64,000 nt of DNA from NCBI RefSeq assembly GCF_024586455.1, contig NC_065921.1, positions 65,287,528-65,351,527 of the forward strand, written 5' to 3'. Shown here piece by piece: positions 22,902 through 34,059 of the stretch. The DNA is from Bactrocera neohumeralis. Taxonomy: Eukaryota > Arthropoda > Insecta > Diptera > Tephritidae. Both the position numbers and the translations under genes were made by a program. Positions within the stretch are counted from its first letter, which is position 1, and every line of letters begins with the position of its first letter. The notes beneath the pieces were generated by a model. The model was given only the letters and a program-made list of their open reading frames with translations. It was not told the origin of the DNA and searched no databases.

Positions 22902-23693
22902 TAGGTGTGCAACTAAGGCCCCGTTATTTGTCAATACTTTGTTTATATGTCATATACGTTTGGTTGTGAGAATATTTCCGATTTTTTTCCAAATAATCGT
23001 CATTTGCGAAAAGCGTTGATTTTCTGCTTTCAGTCAAAGAAATCGGGGGCAGAATCATATTGCGAACTCTAAACAGTTTAAGGAGGTGCTGTTCCAAGTG
23101 AAACAAAGTGCCATGATTTATTTCGCCGATTTCGATATTAACGACCGTCTGCCTGAAGGAAGGTCAAAAGCCTTCGAAGACGGTGAATTGGAGACGTCAC
23201 TCGATGAAGATCCGCAAGAAAAGCTTGCTTCAGTAATGGCAGTCACACGCTAAGCCATTTCCAAACGACTACATGCACTGGGAATGATTGAGAAACAATG
23301 TACTTGGATTCCTTATGACCCCAGTACCAGATGAGGCACGAAACTAATTCTGCTGCATGATAACGCTCGGCCTCACGTTGCCATACACGTTAAAACCGAA
23401 CTAGAAATGCTTTAATGGGAAGTCTATCCACGGTCCGATTGTTATTTGTTCCGAAGACACATGGTCTGGCTCGGAGGCACCTCTACACATCAACGACATC
23501 GACAAATGCCTTGATTCTTAGATAGCATCACAATTTCAACAGTTTTACTGTAATGGTATTCCAGCTTTGCCAGAAAGTTGGGCAAAAGTTATGACTAGCG
23601 ATGGGCAATACTTCAAATAATTCTTTTTTAACAATTTCCTTACAATAAAATTGCATTTTCATAAAAACCAAATTGCGAGAATTTAGTTGCGCA
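22902..23693 (+). mobile_element. Irritans-type DD34D mariner, internally deleted and frameshifted
   Basis: The left end is ttaggtgtgcaactaaggcc. The right end, read in reverse, is attatgcgcaactaaattct, a matching inverted repeat. In between, in changing frames: LETSLDEDPQEKLASVMAVT, then AISKRLHALGMIEKQCTWIP. The sequence jumps from the WVPYEL-equivalent straight to LILLHDNARPHVAIHV, so the first catalytic Asp region is deleted. After that it is frameshifted (CYLFRRHMVWLGG). About 790 bp remain of an expected 1.3 kb. Confidence 0.75.
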
Positions 23694-23699
23694 TAATAC

Positions 23700-26600
23700 T
23701 CTATATATAATATTAAAGTCCGACATTGACACTGCGGTCCACATATTCGGTATTTTTAAAGTTTTGTTTCGATAACATCATTCGCTCTCACTTTACTATA
23801 TACTGAATGAAAGATTTAGTTGGAATTTAAAATTGTTCAAAAAAGGGAGGTCTATTCCGGCAATATAAAAAAAATAATAGAAAATAATTAATAACATAAG
23901 GGATGGACCATAGATAGGAGTGCAATGAATGCTGCGCAGATGGACCGGCAGATTTCCGAAGGAAATCTTGTTGTATAAAAAATTTATGGAAATCATCCAG
24001 CTCTGTAGTTATATCAACGCACATTTTTCTCTATATAAGAATATATGTATCATTGAAAAACAATATCTGTCGAAAGGGCTGACTAAAGCAAAATATGTCT
24101 TTTCTCTGATTAAGGAATTGTTTTGATCAACAGTGCTATTGAGCACGTTGGGGTTAAGCTGTAACGCGGCAGCTACTCTTGGAACATAGCACTGACGTTG
24201 TACAGCTTTTCGAGTGGCCTTTGGTACCCAAAACGTACTAAAAATAAAGGAGACATATATTCTCATTCAAACTTCCACTAAACCTTAAAATCTACTTATG
24301 AATTTGTACTTGTTCACTTAAGGTAACTTTTCATTAGAGAGCTTTATAAATTTTGGAATTTTTACGAAGAGAAGGTTCTGAACAAGGCGCTTGTGGCTCG
24401 GTATCATCGATTTGTTTTTCTTTCTTTGGCCAAACAAGTTAGAGTCATCACTTATTAAATCGGTTATACGCATGAAATTAGTAGCTCCCAGAAGCCAGAT
24501 TCAGCTCATGCAAACATAAAGAAGATATATTATACTATAAATGAGATATATGAGTACTTTTGCTTTTCAGCATTGTCATTTTTGTTTCTAAGATCTTTAA
24601 TATACTCGTAGTTATTAGGTATATTGGTCTCTGGTTCATTCTTTAATAATTGTTAGCCTGTGCACTCTGAAGAGTCCTATGTGCGTTCGTAAACCTAAAT
24701 ATTTGAGCAAAATGAGCAAATTAAGCATAATATCGCCATATTTGTTATTGTTGTCGCAGAAATGACTGCTAATTTATACAGTTATTTGCTGAAAAGCTTG
24801 CAAAAATACACAAATATTTTGTTTATTCAGCAAATATTTATGATTCAATGACACTGTTGGCGACACTGACCTTTAACCCCACTACAATTTACTATATGAT
24901 GTATGTATACATGTATATATGTATGTATGTATATACAATCTACTGGCAGTACAAGAAATTACTGACAATAAACAATTAGAAAGAAAACGGAAATCCGAAA
25001 ACTTGAACTTGAATGTCATTAAACAAAGGAATTAACTCGAAAGCGGTGCAACCCTGCTTTGACGAGGCCGACAAGGTAAAAGAGCACACAAATAATTCAA
25101 GGTAAACAACCTTGATGTAAGGTGGAGGCTAAGCGATTTTCGGTGTCTAGTGCTGAAGGTGCTGTGTGTGGAAGAGTATGCTTGTGGAAAAGAAAGGATA
25201 AAAGAGAGCGCGTAATGCAAGAGCAAAGTGTTGGTGAGAAAGCAATGATAATTAACGGCACAAAATTTATATATAATAGGGAAACTATAGTAGAAACTGC
25301 GAGGTTGACAGACTGCATAAGATGCTGAGATGAAAGCCAAGAAAGGACAACAACAACACTGTATTTGTTGTTGCATGTTTTGTTTGGTTTTTGCTGACCG
25401 AGAATATTGAAGGGCGTAATGGTTAAGTGTGGGTGTGAAATAGTAAAACGAAACAAAGAATGAAAAAAAAATATGAAAATAACAACAACACAAAAACAAA
25501 AACAACAAAGAGGGCAAGTGTGCGAACAATTGTCGGCAGTCAGCGTTGTTTTGTTGCTGTTCGCTCTCAAATTGGTAACACTTGTCGTTGACACTTTGAA
25601 GGCATTAGCGCAGCAAGCAAAAAGGAAGGGAAATGGAAATTGCATAAAATAAGAACAAAAATCAAATTTGAACAACATAAAAAATCAACATGTCTTCAAA
25701 CACTATGCTGCGAGCTTCCGCCGGGAGGGCTGGGGGGTACTCTGCTACTAATTTTCAAAGTCATTGCAATGGAAGGGCGAGTAACGGGACTGTGAATACA
25801 CAATAACAGTAATTTGGCGAGCAGCCAACAGTCCATGACTAAATGCCAAAAAGCGACATGGCCTAAACACATACACTCACACACACGCACACATAAGCAT
25901 AAAAAGTAGAACAAACGCGACGGAGGCACTCCGCCCGCACGGTCAGTTGATGGCGCTTTTATTTCGCAATTCAACCATAATTTACTGTCAAATGTGTGGC
26001 GGAGGAGAAGGCACTGGAGAAACATAAAAAACACAAAAGAGAAAATTGAAACAGAGGCAACGCTCCACCACGTCTGCAGCACCGCGAAATTCGCTTTGAA
26101 TTACAGACCTATGTAAAGCGTGGCTGTTTGCAGATTTGAGATTTTTCGGGTGTTACGAGAATGTTTCGATAAGTAGTAGACAGAATCGTAATCGTATACT
26201 GGCTTCGATTGTAACACCGTCTTAACATAATTTCAACTGTTAGAACAGCTGTTAGTAGACTGTTGTCAATTAACCTCTGTTGAGTGGCTGCTGTCAAATG
26301 TAATCTCAAACAATTTTCTTCGAAAAGAAAAACAGCATTTTGAAATTTGGAAAATGTTAATAAAAACTTGCTACCTATTTCCAAACTCATGGCTATGAGA
26401 CAATTTTTTTTACATTTTAGTTTCAGGAAAAAACAGAATTGTCTTTGAGGGCTGAAAGGGCTTTCAATACGATTTCTTCGAAGCTTCAACCAACAAAAAA
26501 ATTTTAAAGGGCAGTACTATTATTCATTTAAAGAAAACTAGAAGAATAGGAAGGATAGTAAAAAATTTAGAAAAACTAAGCGACCTTTTTTCTGTAAATA

Positions 26601-26780
26601 AAGATAGTAGGGAATTAAGAAAGTATTACACTTAATTAAGAATGGTGCTCTTAAGCTCAGTAGTTCAAGTTACTCTCACATTAGTTAGATAAGTAGATTA
26701 ACTGTTAATAAGTGCGATGATTGACAAGCCGGTTTTCTCGAAACTAGGTCGTAAATCAAACGGGTATGTACAAAGAAGGG
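23700..26780. other. No gene seen
   Basis: AT-rich, with pyrimidine-biased minus-strand sequence at 25030-26090 that keeps several frames open by composition. A (TATG)n tract is near 24900-24935. No domain or repeat recognised. Confidence 0.4.
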
Positions 26781-26787
26781 AGGATGG

Positions 26788-27020
26788 AGTCATGTGTAGA
26801 AGTTCACGCAAGTGAGAAAAGTTCTCTGAGCGCCATTCACTTGGGGGTGGCCAGAAATGAATATTTTGCATATAGCTCAAGCAGCATAGGACTTCCGGTC
26901 TTGAACCAAGTATCTTCTAGGTAGCCAAAGAACATCAGTTTGAAGACGAGTGAAAGTGAGAAAGCGAACCTCCGCTTTCCAGGTTTATGCGCTGGATTTG
27001 GGACCCCTCAAATAAAGTAA
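26788..27020 (+). mobile_element. GAA-tailed LINE, 5' end fragment
   Basis: Closely matches 58145-58390. Shared blocks include gagtcatgtgtagaagttca, gcaagtgagaaaagttctct, tgtagctcaagcagc-like sequence and gcgctggatttgggacccct. At 58 kb these lead into the endonuclease reading frame, which identifies this as the element's 5' region. The copy stops before the coding part. Confidence 0.65.
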
Positions 27021-28110
27021 TCATTGGTGAAAGACGTTAAACCTATTCATAACGATTATGGCATAAGGTTAACCAAGGACAGAGCTGCTTAATTGTTGGA
27101 TTGGCTCAACGCTAATTCGATTTCGATAGTTCCAAGCCGAAAGAAATGACTATGTAACAAGAAGTCTAGATTTCTACTTTACATTGATAAAATATAGTAA
27201 ACTTTTTCTTGAAAATGGGTTTACTTCTTTTTTATACTATTAACGAAAAGCTACTCTAACAAAATATTTATTATTATATTCCGAAACTCACTGACTAATC
27301 AAACAGCCCTTGTTACTCACATAAATTTCGCACACTTTGTTGTTTAACATTAAATTTTGGAATTATTGTATATTCTTCTCTGGCAATTCATATAAATATT
27401 TAAGCAGTCTTGCAAAAGTGCTCGTTTTACAAGCAAATATTTATAGTTTTCTGAGAGGCTTGAAGTTGAAAGGGAAATATGAATACTGACAAATATACTT
27501 TGCATATTTTAGTGGCTTCGCGTTTCTTTAGCTGCGCGGCGAGAGATAAAAGTCGTATTGTAATTTAAGCTTAAGTTGAGTTTCTTTGGAGAGTCATATG
27601 GATGTTACCAAAGTGTGAAGTGTTTATGAGCCATTAAATGCCCATGGTGGCTTTTACTGGCGTAAACTCCAGCATTTGAGGGAGGTTTAAAAAGGGCAAT
27701 GTAGGAAAAATTTACTAAGACGGCGTGGGAAAACTTCAACTACTAAACCAAAAATGAGGCTGTCATTTACATACGCTAGCAATGGATATAAAGTAGGTGC
27801 AGAAATGATTGAAGCAGATCAAAAGAATTGAACGGAAAAGTAATTCAAAGATAACGACTGAAGTACGATTTAGAAAAAATTGTGCGAAATTATAATAATT
27901 ATTGTAATTATTTCCAACTCTATTATGTAAGGAAACTGGTGTATAATTTGCAGTCTGATTTCCACGACTAGTATAACAGGATTCGGTAGGGTTTTACTCA
28001 GAATACAAGAAAGGGCAGAAAACAGCCCTGAGTTATCATTATATAAAAGCCCGAAATTGTTCAAAAGTTCATAAAAACACCTAAATTAATCGAGAGAGAT
28101 ATGGTTATAA
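27021..28110. other. No gene seen
   Basis: AT-rich. No recognisable feature. Confidence 0.4.
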
Positions 28111-28111
28111 C

Positions 28112-28908
28112 TGTTGATCCAAGTAGAGGTACTTTTTTCGATATGCTTTTTTGACAATCATGTTATTTTTGTTCAGTAAATCTTGAAAACCAGCCTTCAT
28201 ACTGGATAATAATCGGCTGAGTAGACCACTCCAGCACGCATTGAAGAAAATATAGCAGCCGTAGCTTAGAATGTACACGAAGACCGTGGCGAGTCGATTC
28301 GGCGCGGTTCGCAGCAACTCGGACTGACGTATGGGACGTAAAAAATGCAGCTTGTGCAAAAACTGAAGCCATTCACCTTCCCAAGCAACATCGCTTCGCT
28401 CTATGGCCTCTTGAAAAGTTCCAAGAATGTCCGACGATTTCGAGCTAAATTTTGTTCATCAATTTATGCAAAATGCAGCATTTGGGATGAAGAGCAACCT
28501 GAAAAGATTCAAGAACTGCCATTTCATTCAGAAAAAACAACGGTTTGGTGTGATTTATGGGCCGGTGGAATCAGCGGGCCATATTTCTTCAAAAATGATG
28601 CCATGATAACCAATTATTTGAAGCCTGAAATTGAAGTAATTTGTAAAAGTCGAATGTCTATGCGGGCAATACCGCTTCAATTCAGGTCTTGGAGCAAAAC
28701 ATCGCGTCAGATTCTCCAGTTACCAATCGAAATGCTCGAACGAGTCACCGAAAACTGAACTCAACGGATGATCCATCTGAGACGTAGCTTAAAAAAATAA
28801 ATGTCAAGGAATGTTCTTTCGAATAAAAGTAAACATTTCCCATTAAATTTGAAGTTTCTGTGTTTTTTCATTAAAAAAGTAAAGAATCTAGAAATGGATC
28901 CCCCTTTA
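28112..28908 (+). mobile_element. DD41D mariner, internally deleted, both ends present
   Basis: The left end is gttgatccaagtagaggtac and the right end, reversed, is aaagggggatccatttctag. Between them are the N-terminal region (gcagccgtagcttagaatgt), TSHTSVRVAANRAES-like frames on the minus shadow strand, and the plus-strand frame 28345-28755. That frame contains MQLVQKLKPF, AKCSIWDEEQPEKIQELPFH, TTVWCDLWAGGISGPYFF, then a deletion to MITNYLKPEIEV and on to LPIEMLERVTEN. Both the second and third catalytic Asp motifs are deleted. Confidence 0.75.
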
Positions 28909-29150
28909 TAATACATTTTCACGACTAAAGAGAGGTTAAATCAGCGTAATTATTGAAATTTTATCATTTTCTTACTGCCTACAACATGTTACAAACATAG
29001 AAAATAATTATATTTGTAGTGAATATATCTATAAGTAGGCGATCTCTCCTCAGGTTAAAGGCCGAGTAAAATTCCATGAGTTAAATAGTATAGGTACAGT
29101 ATAACTAAACCGTCATTTTAAAAACTAGAACTAGAACTTATTCTAATATA

Positions 29151-30440
29151 CTACTGTGCCCAAAAAATAAGGTGACATTTGAATTTAAACTGCGCGCGTC
29201 GAAGGATTTGGAGAATTATTTTTTTTTAGGTTGGTAGTACTGTCCGTCACATTTATGTCAAATTTCATGTCAAAATATTCATTAGTGTTTGAGATACGTG
29301 TCGTTTTGTGAGCTGCTAAAAGTGAGTTTTTCGTTTTTTGCGATGTCGAAATTTGTTAAGCAAAGAGTTTGCATAAAATTTTGTTTACGGAATCAATTTT
29401 CTGCTGCGGATACGTTGAGGATGGTGCAGAAAGCCTTTGGTGATGAGGCTATGTCTAAAAAAAATGTTTACAAGTGGTATAGTGAGTTCCAAGCCAGCCG
29501 TGAACGTGTCGAAGACGAAGAGCGTCCAGGGCGACCATCAACCTCAACCGACGAAGCTCACGTTCAACAAATCAAAGACTTGTTGAAAAACCATCGCTTA
29601 ACAATTAGAGACCTTGCTGATGTAGTTGGCATATCGAAAGGCTCAGCCAATACCATTTTGATGGATGTTTTGGGCCTCAAGCGTGTCAAATCTCGACTGG
29701 TACCGAAAACCTTGAATTTTTTGGGAAAAAGGCGTCGCGTTAAAGTGTGTGAAACGTTGCTTTCCGACTACCAGGGTGTCATGAAACGCATTATGACTTG
29801 GATCTATGCTAACGACTTCGAAACAACCGATCAATCGAGCGAATATCGTGCCAAAAGAGAGCCGAGACCAAAAACATCGCGCCAAAGTCGCTTAAAAATC
29901 AAGGTCATGTTGACTGTTTTCTTCGATTATCGTGGTGTTGTGCATTATGAATTCCTTCCAACCGGTCAAACAGTCAACAAGGAAGATCATTTGAACGTTA
30001 TGCGTGGTTTGCGTAATGCTATCCGCCTAAAAAGGCCGGAATTGTGGAAAGACAATTCTTGGTTTTTACACCACGATAATGCACCATCCCATACTGCCCT
30101 CGTAATTCGTGATAATTTCGCCAAAAACTCAACCCATATCGTTCCGCAACCACCGTATTCACCTGATTTGGCGCCGTGCGACTTCTGGCTGTTCACCAAG
30201 CTCAAAAGACCGCTCCGGGGACACCGTTTTTATACGATAGAGGAGATTCAAGCCGCAGCGAAGACGGAACTGAAGGCCATCCCAGAAAGTGACTACAACC
30301 AGTGTTTCGAAGATTGGAAAATCCGTTGGCATAAGTGCATTGCATCGGGAGGGGATTACTTTGAAGGGGATGAAATTGATTTGGAAGAATAAATAAAGAA
30401 TTTTCAAAATAAATACAATGTTATTTTTTGGACACAGTAG
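29151..30440 (+). mobile_element. DD34D mariner element, full length with TIRs and TA duplication
   Basis: Both ends are intact: ctactgtgcccaaaaaataa at the left and, reversed, ctactgtgtccaaaaaataa at the right (one difference in 20). They are flanked by TA at 29149-29150 and 30441-30442. At 1,290 bp it is the usual mariner length. It carries one uninterrupted transposase frame (29343-30392) and is the least decayed element in the window, so it is probably a recent arrival. It lies in the transporter's first intron, antisense to the gene, 85 bp from the exon-1 donor. Confidence 0.92.
29343..30392 (+). CDS. Mariner transposase, open frame lacking the first catalytic Asp
   Basis: Cut-and-paste transposase of the IS630/Tc1/mariner superfamily, 349 residues; the family norm is near 350. 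The start is the ATG at 29343 (MSKFVKQRVCIKFCLRNQFS); the frame extends 18 codons further upstream. Seen in order: helix-turn-helix 1 (ADTLRMVQKAFGDEAMSKKN), WYSEF, the GRPSTS hook, helix-turn-helix 2 (RDLADVVGISKGSANTIL), SRLVPKTL in place of WVPHEL, then the catalytic core. The second Asp is in HHDNAPSH (about residue 245) and the third in YSPDLAPCDFWLF (about 280), with 34 residues between. The first Asp should lie in a TGDET-like motif before WIYAND near residue 150. Here IMT runs directly into WIYAND, which means four residues including the Asp are absent without a frame change. The protein can be made but should not catalyse transposition. Confidence 0.9.
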   Translation: MSKFVKQRVCIKFCLRNQFSAADTLRMVQKAFGDEAMSKKNVYKWYSEFQASRERVEDEERPGRPSTSTDEAHVQQIKDLLKNHRLTIRDLADVVGISKGSANTILMDVLGLKRVKSRLVPKTLNFLGKRRRVKVCETLLSDYQGVMKRIMTWIYANDFETTDQSSEYRAKREPRPKTSRQSRLKIKVMLTVFFDYRGVVHYEFLPTGQTVNKEDHLNVMRGLRNAIRLKRPELWKDNSWFLHHDNAPSHTALVIRDNFAKNSTHIVPQPPYSPDLAPCDFWLFTKLKRPLRGHRFYTIEEIQAAAKTELKAIPESDYNQCFEDWKIRWHKCIASGGDYFEGDEIDLEE

Positions 30441-30442
30441 TA

Positions 30443-30525
30443 CCTCCAGAGTTATGAAAATTTTGATCCGAGAGCATAAAGCTATAGAAAGAGAACTTTG
30501 AGATTAGTAATATCTTTGTAATTAC
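30443..30525 (-). other. Intron 1 donor region between exon 1 and the mariner
   Basis: 83 bp of unique intron starting gtaattacaaagatattact on the minus strand. The mariner TA duplication lies at 30441-30442. Confidence 0.5.
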
Positions 30526-30621
30526 CTCCCACAGGTCCACATCCAGCGCTGTGCTTGACTCCTTGTTGGGCTTCAAACGCTTCGGCTTAGATTTTGGTTT
30601 CGATTTATTTTTCTTATCCAT
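30526..30621 (-). CDS. SLC6 transporter, first coding exon (32 codons)
   Basis: Seen: an ATG at 30621 in a reasonable context (aacagtATGG) opens a Lys/Pro/Ser-rich hydrophilic stretch beginning MDKKNKSKPKS and ending ALDVDLWE. The frame reaches a canonical donor GAG|gtaatt at 30526/30525, leaving phase 0. The exon at 16825-17260 starts after a polypyrimidine-tttacag acceptor, also in phase 0, with QNEDRFTTVELP. Inference: this is the cytoplasmic N-terminal start of the same transporter, joined across a 13.3-kb intron. The peptide has no family signature, so the link rests on strand, phase, splice sites and its position in a transposon-poor island. A separate minus-strand gene starting here is the main alternative. 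A mariner element sits 85 bp inside the intron (29151-30440). Confidence 0.55.
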
Positions 30622-31790
30622 ACTGTTATGATGTGTTATGTTGCTTATGAGAGTTTATTGTTGAGAAATATTATTTTTGGTTTTTTCTGCTTATACAGTC
30701 GTGTTATTAATTTGTATATACTTCTTAGTTGATACAGCAACAGTGTCGTTACAGTTGTTTTTGTTTTATTCAAACTGTTTTTGCAAAATTACTGTTAGAC
30801 TTTTAATTCATTATATTTATATATAGTTTATAAATACTGCAATTTAACTTCCTTTAAGTTTTCAAATTTTCCTACCCACATTTCCTGCTTAATTTAAAGT
30901 TTTATTGTTGTTGTTTGCTGAAGTTTAAAAACATTTGCGGGTTAGTTTTACTGCGTAGAATATTTCCTTGATCCTCAGCGGTGCAGAAAATTGCCGATTT
31001 TTTCGAATTTTGCAGCTAGTATTGTTATTGTTATTGTTTCAAGTTGTCTAGTTATCTTTTTCAACATTAGCTGACTTGTTGTATTTTGTTTCTTCGTGTC
31101 AAAAATATTTCCAGGAGTGTAGTATGCATAATTTTCTCAGCAACTCAATTTCTCATTCCTTTTGATAGCGTTTTCTTTTCCTCAATCTTTCTTATATGCT
31201 CTTAAAAATTTTAGAAAATAATTGCTGTCATTTTAATTGCCACTTTCTTCGCTTTCAAATATTACTGTATATTGTAGTTGTTGTTGTTGTTGCTACTGCT
31301 AATTTTCACTTGCCTTTATATGATTTATGTTTCCGCACTGTTGGCGCTCATTCGTTTTGTTGGCACCCTGTGGCGGCTCACTGGCGCTCCGCTTTAGTTC
31401 TGCAGCATATCTTGTTGCTTGACTTCTGTTGTACTTGTTGTTGTTTACAAAATTGGCACACTGTGCTGTATATATATTTTAAGTTTGGTATTTAACACCA
31501 GAGTAATTAAGTCATGCAAATGCGGTCAGCAATTAAGCGTTGAACTGTCCCGGAGAGCCTAGAAGCAGATGAAATTTCATTATTTTAATTTTTTTGAAGC
31601 AATAAAAAAGGCAATAAAAAACATTTAAAGAAGTAAAAAAATGTTATAAATAATTATTGATTTACATTTAGTTCATAAGAATATTGGTTATCGTAAAAAC
31701 ATGAAAAATGTGACAAGGTCCGTTGGACAAATTAATAAATTTTGTGGTGATCTTTTAATACAAAAATATGTTTAGAATTTTTATTTACCA
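30622..31790. other. Transposon-poor 5' flank of the transporter's first coding exon
   Basis: No mobile element recognised, unlike most of the window. A (GTT)n run is at 31277-31297. Probably holds 5' UTR and possibly promoter sequence, but I cannot point to a supported core promoter. Confidence 0.35.
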
Positions 31791-31799
31791 CTTCGAACC

Positions 31800-31990
31800 C
31801 AAGGTCCCTTGACCTTACACAAGTGTTATCCGCCCTATAATATTATATGGTACAGAGGTATGCTTGGCTTTTTCGAAAAAGTGCAGTATTAAACCTCAGG
31901 AACAGGTGTAACGATCAGCTGGTTCATGATTTATAGCCGTTGGAGCCAGACTCGGCGAAAGCAGGGCATATTTTCATACTTGACCTTGTT
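31800..31990 (+). mobile_element. Short LINE RT C-terminal scrap
   Basis: SVIRPIILYGTEVCLAF (31827-31880) resembles the VLLYGAEAW motif of endonuclease-reverse transcriptases. It then decays, and the neighbouring sequence is unassigned. Confidence 0.35.
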
Positions 31991-32069
31991 AATCGGTATA
32001 AATTGACAATACGACCGAGAAAGAGAGATCCCAAAGAAGTAAACACAATGTTTTCATTCCCTTCATTTT

Positions 32070-32600
32070 TTATACTTTTGCAACATGTTGCTCCAGAGTA
32101 TAATAGTTTTGTTCACCTAAAACTAATCGAGATAGATATAGGGTTGTGTATATATAAATGATCGGGATGACGAGACTAGTTGAAATCCGGGTGACTGTCT
32201 GTCTGTCCGTCCGTCCGCCGGTCTCGGGACCCGGTCGACCGATTTCGACTAAATTTAGTACATAGTGTTCTTCTCATATCCCTATACCACAGGGCGGAAA
32301 TGAGCAAAATTGGACTACAACCACGCCTACTTCCCATATAGCAAAACTTTAAATTCTATTTGATTCTGTCACTTTCCAGTACACAATTCAAGTAGTAATT
32401 ATTAAAACGGGATACAAGTCCTTAAAGTATGCCATCTTATGACCAAAAATTTGCTGAAATCCAACCAGAACTGTTCAAGCCTCTAGGTACCGAATTTGTG
32501 GACCCCGGCATCTGTGTTTGACCGAAAATATCGATAATATAAAGGTTTTAGATCTTTCGGGTGACTTTATACTGTATACGTTAATCTTAACTAAAATTTA
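32070..32600 (+). repeat. Family-B repeat fragment
   Basis: Starts tatacttttgcaacatgttg, then ctccagagtataatag, with the core gactgtctgtctgtccgtcc (32191-32210). It ends with blocks matching 36840-37130 and 39860-40100 in reverse (aagtatgccatcttatgacc; ttcaagcctctaggtaccga). Confidence 0.65.
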
Positions 32601-33390
32601 AAACACATGTCTTGAAGAATGCCTTCATTCCCATGACATTCCCTTACTCATCCTGTGGACTTTGTTGCTGCTTTGTATAAAAACATTACAACCTGATTTC
32701 TATTATCTTGGAAATTTCCATGAAACCTCCAAAAGTAGTTTAATAGAAAGCTGAAAGCATTTGTTTGTGTATGTTAGGTTACCCTGGCTGCCTGTCATTG
32801 CATACATGTACCTACCGGTGCTGAAGTTTTCGTCATGCAGGGTCTCAACGTTTTTTTGTGAAGTTTAATAGAGACCTGATATCTAATTTAGAAACTTCAC
32901 CCAGCCCCTTGAATTGGGATGCTCCTATATATCTAAGCCAATTTGTAGATGTCTACTTCCCTACACTTTCTGCATGTATCATTGTTACCTAAGCCCATCC
33001 GGCTCACATCTGATGCCCGTAGGTTGTGACCTGTTATTAGGCAAACCACCGTCCTGCAGACATTTCGATACTGCGTAAGTGAAAAACTTGCATGACTTCC
33101 TTCCGTTCTCCTGCGCTTAATCTTGGCGAACTTGCGTACCCCTAAGGAATTCCATCTCCCCTAGATCCGTGTATCAGTACTTTCTGAAATTTCGTTGTGT
33201 ATCGTTTTTAACGACATCACAAACACATCAGGTATTTCACTTCACGGAACGCTCTTTTGGTCTGGAACCCAGAATATATGCACCCATCTTATCTATTGCC
33301 TCCCTATTTTTAAAAACATTCTTTGACGTACTGCGATATGAGATTATTGCTTTAATTGCCGCTGGCTATCGATTTATGTATTATACAAGT
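32601..33390. other. No gene recognised
   Basis: Mixed-composition sequence that may be old retrotransposon 3' DNA. No motif that I can name. Confidence 0.3.
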
Positions 33391-33392
33391 AC

Positions 33393-33835
33393 CAAGGGAC
33401 CCGGCCACGCGTTGCTGTGGTATACACTTTATACTATTATTCATATAATAAACTCAATTCAGTGAAAATTTTATTTGCGAATAAAGGCGAAAACGTTTTT
33501 GTCGGTATAAGAATCCAAAGGATTGTACTTGAGGTTTAATTTTGGAAGTGTTCATACATATAAATTTCATTGGAAAAAATAACGAATTTAAGGCTGCTTT
33601 CTCAATTTCTGGTTAGCAGCGTTTCTGTCCAGTTAATAGAGATATCCGCTTAATAGGGCGTCCATTTAAGAGAGCTTTCACTGTATTCTTTATTTATGAA
33701 TTGTTTTAACTATCCTATCTTCTAAGTTGGTTCGAACTGGACACAGTGTGCTAAATTTTAATAAAATCGGTTCAGTAGTTTAGGAGTCCATCGCGGACAA
33801 ACAAAGTGACACGTACTTTTTATATATAAAGATTG
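33393..33835 (+). repeat. Putative short dispersed element
   Basis: Contains gggacccggccacgcgttgc near the start and ttcagtagtttaggagtcca, then caaagtgacacgtac and a TATA-rich end near the finish. A similar ending (agccgttcttgagttataaa, then taactaacacgactttc) occurs at 45460-45530. This type of terminus is common in non-autonomous insect repeats. The boundaries are not defined. Confidence 0.35.
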
Positions 33836-33839
33836 ATAT

Positions 33840-34050
33840 CCTGTATGTCATTTCCAGCTGCCCGGCCGAAAAGACTTCTGCCTGGAAAATACTGTAGTAT
33901 TCCGACAGCTTGAAGGTTTGCCTGAGATTTAGTTTCGCACAATAGATTCCGACGTCCACTGAGAGGTATTTTAAGTCTCCGCAAAATTTCGAAATAAATT
34001 CTGGAATCATTTTGTCAACACCATCAAGTCTCCATAGCTCTAGTTTCGAC
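33840..34050 (-). mobile_element. LINE RNase H-domain remnant
   Basis: On the minus strand, LKYLSVDVGIYCAKLNLRQT followed by FKLSEYYSIFQAEVFSAGQL resembles the RNase H segment of R1/I-type non-LTR retrotransposons (the TDGSK...FQAEV region). The catalytic N-terminal Asp motif is not evident. Only about 70 codons survive. Confidence 0.5.
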
Positions 34051-34059
34051 ACTAATATT

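Noticed and set aside
25032..25678. Two overlapping minus-strand frames of 165 and 193 codons
   Set aside because: They overlap in different frames, are rich in Phe/Ser/Cys/Leu from pyrimidine-biased DNA, and show no domain, splice context or homologue that I recognise.
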